Shown piece by piece: positions 8,000 through 14,024 of a stretch of DNA of 54,444 nt. The DNA comes from Oscillospiraceae bacterium (GTDB lineage Bacteria > Bacillota_A > Clostridia > Oscillospirales > Oscillospiraceae), in assembly GCA_902786615.1 (NCBI GenBank), contig CADADE010000008.1, forward strand, positions 1 to 54,444, in the 5' to 3' direction. The first letter of the stretch is position 1; each line of letters starts with the position of its first letter. Below the pieces are notes generated by a model that was not told where the DNA came from, did not search any database, and saw nothing but the letters and a program-made list of their open reading frames with translations. The position numbers and the translations under genes are program-made.

Positions 8000-8055
8000 G
8001 CATACCTTGCGAATCGGCTTGCAGAAAAAAAACAAAAAATTTGAGAAAAACCATC

Positions 8056-8084
8056 TTGACAAATCCGGAATTATTTAGTATTAT
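8056..8084 (+). promoter_or_regulatory. Promoter of the Val-Phe-Cys tRNA operon
   Basis: A perfect TTGACA and TATTAT are 17 bases apart and end 16 bases before the first tRNA. Confidence 0.8.
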
Positions 8085-8100
8085 AGCGAAGCTATGACGC

Positions 8101-8177
8101 GGGAGCATAGCTCAGCTGGTTAGAGCACCTGCCTTACAAGCAGGGGGTCACTGGTTCGAGTCCAGTTGTTCCCACCA
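8101..8177 (+). tRNA. tRNA-Val (UAC)
   Basis: A full cloverleaf can be drawn. The acceptor is GGGAGCA/TGTTCCC, the anticodon loop is CTTACAA with TAC at 34-36, the T-loop is TTCGAGT, and the 3' CCA is encoded. It is the first of three tRNAs under one promoter. Confidence 0.95.
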
Positions 8178-8197
8178 TGCTTTCCCATCACGGATAT

Positions 8198-8273
<76 letters not shown>

Positions 8274-8317
8274 TTTTGCGGCTTTAGCTCATCCGTCCGT
8301 CCGCAAATCCCATATAT

Positions 8318-8391
8318 GGCGCCATAGCCAAGTGGTAAGGCACGGGACTGCAAATCCCTGACCCCCGGTTCAAGTCCGGGTGGCGCCTCCA
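8318..8391 (+). tRNA. tRNA-Cys (GCA)
   Basis: The acceptor is GGCGCCA/TGGCGCC, the anticodon loop CTGCAAA gives GCA, and CCA is encoded. It is last in the operon and is followed directly by a terminator. Confidence 0.95.
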
Positions 8392-8396
8392 GAAAA

Positions 8397-8430
8397 AAAG
8401 GAGCATCCTGCCGGATGTTCCTTTCTTTTA
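8397..8430 (+). terminator. Terminator of the Val-Phe-Cys tRNA operon
   Basis: AAAGGAGCATCC and GGATGTTCCTTT pair around TGCC and are followed by CTTTTATT. Confidence 0.85.
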
Positions 8431-8440
8431 TTGATAAATA

Positions 8441-8468
8441 CGCCGACAGACCGCAGGGTCTGTCGGCG
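8441..8468 (-). terminator. Terminator of the BlaI-type regulator
   Basis: A perfect 12-bp stem, CGCCGACAGACC/GGTCTGTCGGCG, with a 4-base loop lies just past the stop codon of the minus-strand regulator. It is followed on that strand by TATTTATC. Confidence 0.75.
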
Positions 8469-8474
8469 CTGTGC

Positions 8475-8849
8475 TTATTTCAGTTCCGCCCTTTTTTCTT
8501 CGATCTTTCCGTTGAATCGATCCAGCAGCTGCGCGTTGACTTCCGGGCTCTTGAGCAGCGCGTCAAACAGCATTGTGAGCCGTTCCGGCCCGCCGTAAAA
8601 CACGTTCTCCGCATAGTACTCTTCCCCGCTGATCATCGCCTCGTAGAGTCTCCCATAGGACTTTCCGCTTCTGGCAAAGCCGCTCTCCGCGATTGCGCCC
8701 TTCGCCAGCAGGCGGTTGAGTAAAATATGAATGGAATTGTCCTTCCAATTTTTATCGACTGACAGCTCCAGAATCTCACCGCGTGTCAGCGGCCTTCCGG
8801 CTGCCCAGATGACATTCATGATTTCGACTTCACTTTTGGTTAATTCCAT
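8475..8849 (-). CDS. BlaI/MecI/CopY-family transcriptional repressor
   Basis: The 124-residue protein starts MELTKSEVEIMNVIWAAGRP, the standard opening of BlaI-type winged-helix repressors. The recognition region NSIHILLNRLLAKGAI lies near residues 39-54 and a dimerisation tail follows. BlaI and MecI repress beta-lactam resistance genes and are inactivated by proteolysis through a BlaR1/MecR1 sensor. No such sensor gene or target is adjacent here, so the signal and regulon are unknown. The ATG was chosen for its AGAGGG ribosome site; a 17-residue extension lacks one. It has its own promoter and terminator. Confidence 0.85.
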   Translation of the reverse strand: MELTKSEVEIMNVIWAAGRPLTRGEILELSVDKNWKDNSIHILLNRLLAKGAIAESGFARSGKSYGRLYEAMISGEEYYAENVFYGGPERLTMLFDALLKSPEVNAQLLDRFNGKIEEKRAELK

Positions 8850-8921
8850 AGGTATCCCTCTTTCTCTGCGCGCATGTATAACGAATGTAAGCATATGCAT
8901 TCCCGTATGACATATACAGTA

Positions 8922-8950
8922 ATACTATAGCTTTCAAGTCGGTTTGTCAA
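8922..8950 (-). promoter_or_regulatory. Promoter of the BlaI-type regulator, with possible operator
   Basis: A perfect TTGACA and TAGTAT with 17-base spacing read toward the repressor. Just downstream, the minus-strand stretch TACTGTATATGTCATAC is partly symmetric and resembles the AT-rich TACA/TGTA operators of this family. Autoregulation is an inference. Confidence 0.6.
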
Positions 8951-9009
8951 GTACAAAAAAGCTTAAAAAATATAAAAATGCGCTAAAAAAATGGTTGGTA
9001 AAATCTGAA

Positions 9010-9447
9010 TTAGTCCTGAATTATTTTGGAATAATCCGATACTGTTTCAATGCCTTCACATTTTATATATTCACTTGTCACGCCGTCTCCAACGGTCAGG
9101 GTTCCGGAAAAGCTGCCGTCGTAAATGCTGCCGCTCCCGCAGGAGGGACTGTTGCTTTTGAGCAGGGCCTTGCGGATCTGAAAGCGCCGGGCAAGGGCCG
9201 CGGCAAGCTCCGCCCCTTTTTGAAACTCAGCCGTGACGTCCTGACCTGCCCTGTTGATGACGCGCTCTCCGCGCCGTTCGCTGGGCTCGCGCGGGACGGG
9301 CAGGCCGCCCGCCGTCTCCGGGCAGACCGGGATCAGGCGATACTGCCGGCGGAGCTTTTCGAGCGCCTCTGCCGGCAGGGCGTTATTGCCGCCGTTATAT
9401 TTACAGTTAAAGCCCAGCAGGCAGGCGCTGACCAGCAGGTTTTCCAT
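9010..9447 (-). CDS. DUF523 protein (TudS-type desulfurase family)
   Basis: This 145-residue protein opens with LVSACLLGFNCKYNGG and carries VCPETAGGLPVPR and SNSPSCGSG, the cysteine-bearing motifs of DUF523 (PF04463). Members of this family include an iron-sulfur 2-thiouracil desulfurase, and the conserved cysteines (near residues 9, 15, 42 and 103) would ligate the cluster. Whether this copy acts on thiouracil, thiolated tRNA bases or something else cannot be told. It is the last of three minus-strand genes (macro, rhomboid, DUF523), four bases after the rhomboid gene. Confidence 0.85.
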   Translation of the reverse strand: MENLLVSACLLGFNCKYNGGNNALPAEALEKLRRQYRLIPVCPETAGGLPVPREPSERRGERVINRAGQDVTAEFQKGAELAAALARRFQIRKALLKSNSPSCGSGSIYDGSFSGTLTVGDGVTSEYIKCEGIETVSDYSKIIQD

Positions 9448-9451
9448 GTCC

Positions 9452-10021
9452 TTACCTCCGCATGCTCAGGCCGAGGAAGGCCCCGCACAGTCCGCCGATG
9501 ATGTGGGTAAGCTGGGAGACATTGTCCGACAGCGTCACGCCGTCGATGACCTCCTTGCCGATATAGAGCACCAGCACCAGGATCAGCGTGAGCGGGATGC
9601 TGCCCTCGCGCATGCCTGAAAGGGAGGACATGACGATCATCATGAACACGATGCCTGAGGCTCCCATCAGCGCCGTGCCTGGAAAGAAGAGCCAGTGGAC
9701 CATGCCGGAAACCAGCGCCGTGACAAAGACAGCCCAGAAGAGGGCGCGGCTGCCGTAGCGCTCCTCCAGCGGAGGCCCCACCACCAGGATCATCATCATA
9801 TTGCCGATATAGTGGGAATAGTTCCTGTGCCCCAGCACATGCAGCACAAAGCGCGGATATGTCCCCAGGTCACGGAAGGAGGAGCGGTAAACGCTGAAAA
9901 GCGCGTGGGTGCTGCGCCCGCCGGTAAAGCCGTCCAGCAGCAGCACGGCGAGGCTCAAAAGGGCAAAGCTCAGCACCACCGGGGAATTATACTGGATGCT
10001 GATGCCGCCGCGCCGCCTCAC
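9452..10021 (-). CDS. Rhomboid-family intramembrane serine protease
   Basis: The 189-residue protein has six likely membrane segments. It shows [12 protein letters not shown] (about residues 65-76), the catalytic serine in GASG (Ser122), and the catalytic histidine in [10 protein letters not shown] (His173), which form the Ser-His dyad of rhomboids. Rhomboids cut single-pass membrane proteins within the bilayer; the substrate here is unknown. The start overlaps the macro-domain stop by four bases, so the two are coupled. No fused soluble domain is present. Confidence 0.88.
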   Translation of the reverse strand: MRRRGGISIQYNSPVVLSFALLSLAVLLLDGFTGGRSTHALFSVYRSSFRDLGTYPRFVLHVLGHRNYSHYIGNMMMILVVGPPLEERYGSRALFWAVFVTALVSGMVHWLFFPGTALMGASGIVFMMIVMSSLSGMREGSIPLTLILVLVLYIGKEVIDGVTLSDNVSQLTHIIGGLCGAFLGLSMRR

Positions 10022-10542
10022 GCTCTCTCCTCCAGCGCCTTGAGCGCCGCGTCATAGTATCGTTTCGTCCCGGCGTCAAAGCACACCATGCGCACAAGCT
10101 CGATCTCCGGGTGCGTGTCCAGATAGACGGCGATAGTGCCCACGGCGATCGGCGCGGCCTTCTCCAGCGGGAAGTGATAGACGCCGGTGCTGATGGACGG
10201 AAACGCCACGGACTTGCAGCCGTAATCGGAGGCCAGGCACAGGCAGCTGAGATAGCAGGAGGCCAGCAGCTCCTCCTCGTTGTTCTTTCCGCCGTACCAG
10301 ACAGGGCCCGGCGTATGCAGGACATATTTTGCGGGCAGGCGGTAGCCCTTCGTGATCTTGGCCTCTCCTGTCCGGCAGCCGTTCAGCGTGCGGCACTCAG
10401 CCAGAAGCTCCGGGCCCGCGGCGCGATGGATCGCCCCGTCCACTCCGCCCCCGCCCAGGAGCGTGGTGTTGGCGGCGTTGGCAATGGCGTCCACCTGCTG
10501 CTTTGTAATGTCTCCCTGTACGACTTCAATGCGTGTTTTCAT
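10018..10542 (-). CDS. Macro-domain protein (O-acetyl-ADP-ribose deacetylase type)
   Basis: The 174-residue single macro domain shows [20 protein letters not shown] near residues 7-26, [16 protein letters not shown] (28-43), [13 protein letters not shown] (about 73-85) and the late loop [12 protein letters not shown] (about 120). This motif set binds ADP-ribose and is typical of MacroD/YmdB hydrolases that remove acyl or ADP-ribosyl groups. The ATG at 10542 was chosen for the GGGGAGG ribosome site; a 16-residue extension would run into the upstream terminator. It is first in a three-gene operon. Confidence 0.9.
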   Translation of the reverse strand: MKTRIEVVQGDITKQQVDAIANAANTTLLGGGGVDGAIHRAAGPELLAECRTLNGCRTGEAKITKGYRLPAKYVLHTPGPVWYGGKNNEEELLASCYLSCLCLASDYGCKSVAFPSISTGVYHFPLEKAAPIAVGTIAVYLDTHPEIELVRMVCFDAGTKRYYDAALKALEERA

Positions 10543-10571
10543 GCAAAAGCCTCCCCTTAAAAAATCAGAAT

Positions 10572-10602
10572 AAAAAAGCGGCCCCACCAAACGGTGGAGC
10601 CG
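10572..10602 (-). terminator. Terminator of tRNA-Val (CAC)
   Basis: On the minus strand CGGCTCCACC and GGTGGGGCCG pair and are followed by CTTTTTTA. It separates the tRNA from the macro-domain operon. Confidence 0.8.
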
Positions 10603-10608
10603 ATACTT

Positions 10609-10685
10609 TGGTGGAGAGTGGCGGACTCGAACCGTCGACCTTCCGCGTGTGAGGCGGACGCTCTAACCAGCTGAGCTAACCCTCC
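10609..10685 (-). tRNA. tRNA-Val (CAC)
   Basis: Read on the minus strand, the acceptor is GGAGGGT/ACTCTCC, the anticodon loop CTCACAC gives CAC, the T-loop is TTCGAGT, and CCA is encoded. With the UAC gene 2.4 kb away it supplies a second valine isoacceptor. Confidence 0.93.
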
Positions 10686-10696
10686 ATAGCTCGTAT

Positions 10697-10725
10697 ATAT
10701 TACCACAGGGATTTCCCGATTGCAA
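10697..10725 (-). promoter_or_regulatory. Promoter of tRNA-Val (CAC)
   Basis: TTGCAA and TAATAT with 17-base spacing end 12 bases before the tRNA on the minus strand. Confidence 0.65.
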
Positions 10726-10774
10726 GAGAAACTTTTCGCTTTTCAAAAAAATTTGAAAAACGCGATCTTGGGTG

Positions 10775-10803
10775 TTGACAATTCAGCCCGGATCTGGTAT
10801 ATT
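10775..10803 (+). promoter_or_regulatory. Promoter of the Met-Glu tRNA pair
   Basis: A perfect TTGACA and TATATT are 17 bases apart, ending 24 bases before tRNA-Met. Confidence 0.8.
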
Positions 10804-10827
10804 TCATATGCTGTTCTCATAGCAAAC

Positions 10828-10901
10828 GGCGGCATAGCTCAGTTGGCCAGAGCATTCGGTTCATACCCGAAGTGTCCCCGGTTCGAATCCAGGTGCCGCT
10901 A
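10828..10901 (+). tRNA. tRNA-Met (CAU), elongator type, no encoded CCA
   Basis: The acceptor GGCGGCA pairs with TGCCGCT and the anticodon loop TTCATAC gives CAT. The T-stem CCCGG/CCAGG has a C51-A63 mismatch. The discriminator A73 is at 10901 and the next bases are CCC, not CCA. Its last two bases coincide with the first two of the following tRNA-Glu, so one transcript cannot yield both mature ends in the usual way. It may be damaged, or the assembly may have lost bases. Confidence 0.75.
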
Positions 10902-10974
10902 CCCGTTGGTCAAGTGGTTAAGACACCGCCCTTTCACGGCGGTAACATGGGTTCGAGTCCCGTACGGGTCACCA
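10900..10974 (+). tRNA. tRNA-Glu (UUC), 5' end overlaps tRNA-Met
   Basis: The body is a standard tRNA-Glu: anticodon loop CTTTCAC gives TTC, the T-arm is GGGTTCGAGTCCC, and CCA is encoded. The expected GG at positions 1-2 is replaced by TA shared with the end of tRNA-Met, giving a U1-C72 mismatch and an A2-U71 pair. Positions 3-7 pair normally with the 3' strand. Confidence 0.75.
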
Positions 10975-11010
10975 AAAAAAGAGTTCCACCATCGGTGGGG
11001 CTCTTTTTTT
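10974..11010 (+). terminator. Terminator of the Met-Glu tRNA pair
   Basis: AAAAAAGAG and CTCTTTTTTT enclose a CCACC/GGTGG stem, giving a typical hairpin and T-run directly after the CCA of tRNA-Glu. Confidence 0.9.
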
Positions 11011-11047
11011 GCTTTGAGCGCGCTGCAAAACGAAAAACGCAGCTCCG

Positions 11048-11196
11048 TAGGGGTCGATCCCCTGATCGACCCGATTGATAATCCTGTCAAAAATGAAATA
11101 TTCCCGGATAAACATGTGCTGTTTCACATCTTTATCCGGGAATTGTGCTGAATTGTCGGTTATGCCGACGGGCTGATGAGGGCATCAGCCCCTACG
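11048..11196. repeat. Composite palindromic intergenic repeat
   Basis: The stretch starts with GTAGGGGTCGATCCCC and ends with GGGCATCAGCCCCTAC, two related units in inverted orientation. Between them is a 13-bp inverted repeat, ATTCCCGGATAAA/TTTATCCGGGAAT. No ORF is present. From memory, units beginning GTAGGGG are scattered between genes in many gut Clostridia. Function is unknown, perhaps RNA structure or a non-autonomous mobile unit. Confidence 0.7.
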
Positions 11197-11221
11197 ACCG
11201 CTATATTGCAACGCCCCTGTA

Positions 11222-12235
11222 TTACGTCACCAGCTTTTTCAGCCCCGGGATTTTCAGCAGCACCCAGGTGAGGCACAGCGGCAGCAGCAGAAAGCACAGA
11301 TAGCACAGTGGATAGAGCCAGAGTGCGCTGAAGCGGGTCAGGTCCCAGTGCCGGCTGCGCACGGCGTCGAGGAAGAGGGGGTGCATCAGGTAAATGCCGA
11401 AGGAGCAGACGGAAAAGAGCCTGACGAAACCCGCCAGCCGCCGCGGCAGCGTTTCGATGCGCTTGCAGGCGCAGAAGACGAAGCAGGCCGTGAGCACGGA
11501 GGAGACCGTCAGATCCTCATAAAAGCGCGCGGAGGGCTCCCCGATGCTGACAGAATAGCGGCGGTTGGCCCAGGCGATCAGCAGCATCGCAGAGAGCGCC
11601 GCAAGCCCCAGCAGGCCGAGCTGCCTGTTGCTGAGCTCCTTTTGATACAGTACCCAGCCCACAGGCATCATGACAAAATAGCGGAAGTAATGCAGGTCGT
11701 AGGGCTTGAGGAGAGCGCCGAGCCAGCCGCTTTCATCGGGGATCAGCTTCAAGGTGCAGACGATGCTGACGATCGCCGCCAGCAGCAGCGCGCCGCGCTC
11801 GGCGTTCTCGCGGTTTCCGTGGGCAAGACCGTGCAGCAGCGGCAGCGCGCAGTAGCACAGGGCCATGGTGGGCAGAAACCAGAGGTGGAAATAGCCCTGC
11901 AGAACAAGCTGCCAGAAGTTTTCACCCGGCGTCCAGTAGTGGAAAAAGAGCGCGTCAATGCCGTTGCAGATCAGAGACCAGACGTAAAACAGCGCCAGCA
12001 TGTGTCCCGCGCGCTTCATGTGCTTTTTGAAATCCAGCTTTTCCCGTCCCAGAAAGAGCGCACCGCTGACCATAAAGAAGAGCAGCACCGAGCTTCTCAG
12101 GATCACGCACAGCAGATTATACACAGCCCAGGCCGGGGCGGCGGGGTCAAACTCCCAGAAGAGCATCCCTGTGTGCCCCAGCACGACCGCCATGCAGGCG
12201 AGGACGCGGCAGACGTCAAGACTTGCTTTTCTCAT
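11222..12235 (-). CDS. Acyltransferase family 3 membrane protein
   Basis: This 337-residue polytopic protein has about ten membrane segments. It shows the acyltransferase_3 (PF01757) signatures: RKASLDVCRVLACMAVVLGHT at the N-terminus with the key histidine at residue 21, the loop GYFHLWFLPTMALCY (about residues 113-127) and SFGIYLMHPLFLD near residue 280. Such enzymes O-acetylate cell-surface sugars or peptidoglycan using acyl-CoA. It overlaps the upstream glucosyltransferase gene by four bases, so both probably decorate the same surface polymer (inference). The acceptor is unknown. Confidence 0.85.
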   Translation of the reverse strand: MRKASLDVCRVLACMAVVLGHTGMLFWEFDPAAPAWAVYNLLCVILRSSVLLFFMVSGALFLGREKLDFKKHMKRAGHMLALFYVWSLICNGIDALFFHYWTPGENFWQLVLQGYFHLWFLPTMALCYCALPLLHGLAHGNRENAERGALLLAAIVSIVCTLKLIPDESGWLGALLKPYDLHYFRYFVMMPVGWVLYQKELSNRQLGLLGLAALSAMLLIAWANRRYSVSIGEPSARFYEDLTVSSVLTACFVFCACKRIETLPRRLAGFVRLFSVCSFGIYLMHPLFLDAVRSRHWDLTRFSALWLYPLCYLCFLLLPLCLTWVLLKIPGLKKLVT

Positions 12236-13746
12236 GGGAAGGACTCCTTTTGCGTAAACTTCACGACGATCACATCGCCGATTCTCTTTTCCGAGCCTGC
12301 AAACGGGTAAACGGGCATATCGTCCGCCGCGCCCTCCGCTTCAAGCCGTGCGATCTCATCGGCTTCGGCAAAGGGGATGTCGCAGCCGAGATAACGGCTC
12401 ACGATGAGCTGCGCGTAATCGGTCGAGCCCAGCTCCAGACTCGGCAGGCTCAGGGGCGCATCGGTAAAATGCCGGTCGATGTCATAGCCGAGCGCGGGCG
12501 CGTCGCCGACGAGGGCGAGGCGATCCCCCTCAGCAAAGCCCGGCGTTTCAAACACGCGGGTGAGCAGCACGGTATAAAAGCTTTTGAGCTCCTCAAAGCG
12601 GAGATAGTAGCGCAGATAGAGGGCGTTTGCGTAATAGATGTTGCCGCAGAGGATCAGCGCCAGGGCCGCCGCCGTCACCCGGCGAAGGGGCGGCGCGGCC
12701 GGGGCTTCCCAGCCGTCCAGCAGGGCCGCGCACAGCAGATAGAGCGTGGCAAAGCTATAGAGCGACAGGGAGTGGATATAGCTGTTGTCCGCCAGCAGAT
12801 ACAGACAATAGCAGCTCAGCGGATAGAGAAACAGGCAAAGCCCCGCAAGCAGCAGACAGGGCACACTCCCCTTTTTGCGCAGATGCAGCAGCATACTGAC
12901 CCCGATACACAGCAGCAGCATGAGGTGCAGGACGCGGGACGCGCTGTTGTGGACATAGCCGAAGCGCCCGTCGAGAAAGGTTTTGAGCCAGGAGCTGTAC
13001 GCAATCAGAAAGCGCCGCAGGACGCTCTGGCTTTCGTTGACCACCTCATGCAGAAGCGGCAGGCCCAGAAGCTTCAGCGCAGCAAGCAGCATGAGGCCGT
13101 AGAGCGCCAGCGCCGCGAGCAGCATGCCGAGCATCCTGACGCCCTCGCGGAAGACCTCCCCGGCGCTTTTCTCCGTCCGGCAGAGCAGGACGAGCATGCG
13201 GATGACACAGAGGCTTGCCGCGATGGAAAAATAGCCCTGGTAAATGCTGCACGAAAAGCTGATGAGCAGGGGGGCTGTGATCCAGCGACCCTTTTTCTCC
13301 GACGTGAAAACCCATAGTCCCGTCACCGTCAGCAGGAGAGCAACGGCATAGGGCGCGGCCGTGAACATGTAGAGCATGGTGCCCGCCTGGGCGGGGAAGC
13401 AGACGAACGCGCCCGCGAACAGAACTTGCAAAACCCGGCTTCGGATCGGGAAAATGCGCAGGATGACGCAGACCGCCGCCGCGAGCAGCGCCACGCTCAT
13501 GAGGCCGTAGATCCACGGCATGGAGGCGTCCGGCATCACCAGGCGCAGAAGCTCCAGCCCGTAGCGCCCGGAGGGGGTGGTCGAGCCCTTTTCAAAAAGC
13601 CCCACCAGATCGTCGCCCACCGGGATCTTGTTCATCATGCAGAAGCCGTAGGCCAAAAGCCCGAAGCCGAGCGAGGCGAAGAAGGGCAGGCGGTTTTCAA
13701 TGTAGAACCATTTTATTTGTTTCGACATTTTATTGACATTTTTCAT
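12232..13746 (-). CDS. GtrII-like glucosyltransferase membrane protein
   Basis: This is a protein of about 504 residues with some twelve membrane segments. After the first one comes IPVGDDLVGLFEKGSTTPSGRYG (about residues 41-63), the acidic loop and PSGRYG motif seen in GtrII-type lipid-linked glucosyltransferases (PF14264). It would transfer glucose from a polyprenyl carrier to a surface polymer outside the membrane. The start is uncertain: neither ATG at 13746 nor ATG at 13728 has a clear ribosome site, and both lie at the promoter of the small module next door. Insertion of that module may have replaced the original upstream region. It is coupled to the acyltransferase gene. Confidence 0.75.
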   Translation of the reverse strand: MKNVNKMSKQIKWFYIENRLPFFASLGFGLLAYGFCMMNKIPVGDDLVGLFEKGSTTPSGRYGLELLRLVMPDASMPWIYGLMSVALLAAAVCVILRIFPIRSRVLQVLFAGAFVCFPAQAGTMLYMFTAAPYAVALLLTVTGLWVFTSEKKGRWITAPLLISFSCSIYQGYFSIAASLCVIRMLVLLCRTEKSAGEVFREGVRMLGMLLAALALYGLMLLAALKLLGLPLLHEVVNESQSVLRRFLIAYSSWLKTFLDGRFGYVHNSASRVLHLMLLLCIGVSMLLHLRKKGSVPCLLLAGLCLFLYPLSCYCLYLLADNSYIHSLSLYSFATLYLLCAALLDGWEAPAAPPLRRVTAAALALILCGNIYYANALYLRYYLRFEELKSFYTVLLTRVFETPGFAEGDRLALVGDAPALGYDIDRHFTDAPLSLPSLELGSTDYAQLIVSRYLGCDIPFAEADEIARLEAEGAADDMPVYPFAGSEKRIGDVIVVKFTQKESFP

Positions 13747-13761
13747 CGCAGTCTGTAAAAT
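13733..13761 (+). promoter_or_regulatory. Promoter of the 27-codon ORF (candidate toxin mRNA)
   Basis: A perfect TTGACA and TAAAAT are 17 bases apart. Transcription would begin near 13768, at the start of the left inverted repeat, about 58 bases before the ATG. Confidence 0.75.
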
Positions 13762-13768
13762 ACTACCG

Positions 13769-13801
13769 AGGCGTTGCCAAGCGACAAAGGCGGTTCCGTC
13801 A
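13769..13801. repeat. Left arm of the imperfect inverted repeat bounding the small-ORF module
   Basis: This arm starts AGGCGTTGCCA and ends GGTTCCGTCA. It matches the reverse complement of 13934-13964, with the outer 11 bases identical and the rest imperfect. It would also be the 5' end of the plus-strand RNA. Confidence 0.8.
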
Positions 13802-13822
13802 CACCACCCGAAAGGGGGTGTT
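13801..13822 (+). promoter_or_regulatory. Hairpin hiding the ribosome site of the small ORF
   Basis: ACACC(A)CCC pairs with GGGGGTGT around a GAAA tetraloop, giving eight pairs with one bulged A. The paired right arm is the AAAGGGGGTG ribosome site, five bases before the ATG. The structure would keep translation low unless it is opened. Confidence 0.7.
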
Positions 13823-13825
13823 GTA

Positions 13826-13909
13826 ATGCCAATTACATTGACCTTTCATATCCTCGGATATACGATTACGGTCACCGTAAAAAGCAGAAACCGCCACTCT
13901 GGCCAGTGA
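13826..13909 (+). CDS. 27-residue peptide, candidate type I toxin
   Basis: The ORF encodes M-P-I-T-L-T-F-H-I-L-G-Y-T-I-T-V-T-V followed by a basic tail, KSRNRHSGQ. The first 18 residues are hydrophobic and beta-prone, and the tail has four basic residues. That composition resembles small membrane-acting toxins, but I recognise no named family. It has its own consensus promoter, a ribosome site buried in a hairpin, a stop codon inside a bidirectional terminator, and a convergent antisense RNA over its 3' part. That arrangement is the reason for the toxin call. The gene may instead encode an unrelated small peptide; the peptide itself proves nothing. Confidence 0.6.
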   Translation: MPITLTFHILGYTITVTVKSRNRHSGQ

Positions 13910-13917
13910 CGGTTTCT
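13886..13917. terminator. Shared bidirectional terminator of the small module
   Basis: AGAAACCG and CGGTTTCT, extended inward with one mismatch by CACT/AGTG, form a stem of about 12 pairs. The minus-strand side has a T-run (GCTTTTT). The plus-strand side has only ATCATCTTTAG, so plus-strand RNA may read through in part. Confidence 0.75.
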
Positions 13918-13933
13918 AATCATCTTTAGAACC

Positions 13934-13964
13934 TGACGGGCGGAGCCGCTTTCTGGCAACGCCT
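13934..13964. repeat. Right arm of the inverted repeat bounding the small-ORF module
   Basis: It ends in TGGCAACGCCT, the exact complement of the first 11 bases of the left arm. If the plus-strand RNA reads through, its two ends could pair and close the molecule. Confidence 0.8.
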
Positions 13965-13975
13965 TTTATAGTTTT

Positions 13976-14004
13976 ATTATAACGAGTGCCGGGAAACTTG
14001 TCAA
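13976..14004 (-). promoter_or_regulatory. Consensus promoter of the antisense RNA
   Basis: On the minus strand perfect TTGACA and perfect TATAAT are separated by exactly 17 bases. No minus-strand gene starts nearby; the only transcript it can make before the terminator is the antisense RNA. Confidence 0.85.
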
Positions 14005-14024
14005 GAAAAACGTGGAACCGGAAC

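Larger units (their letters stand above)
13878..13969 (-). ncRNA. Candidate antisense RNA (antitoxin-like), about 92 nt
   Basis: The minus-strand consensus promoter at 13976-14004 would start an RNA near 13969. That RNA runs through the right inverted repeat into the hairpin at 13886-13917 and ends in GCTTTTT. No ORF is present on it. It is fully complementary to the 3' third of the 27-codon ORF and its trailer. Both transcripts share the terminator, as in the Fst/RNAII par locus of Enterococcus plasmids. Transcription has not been shown. Confidence 0.6.
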
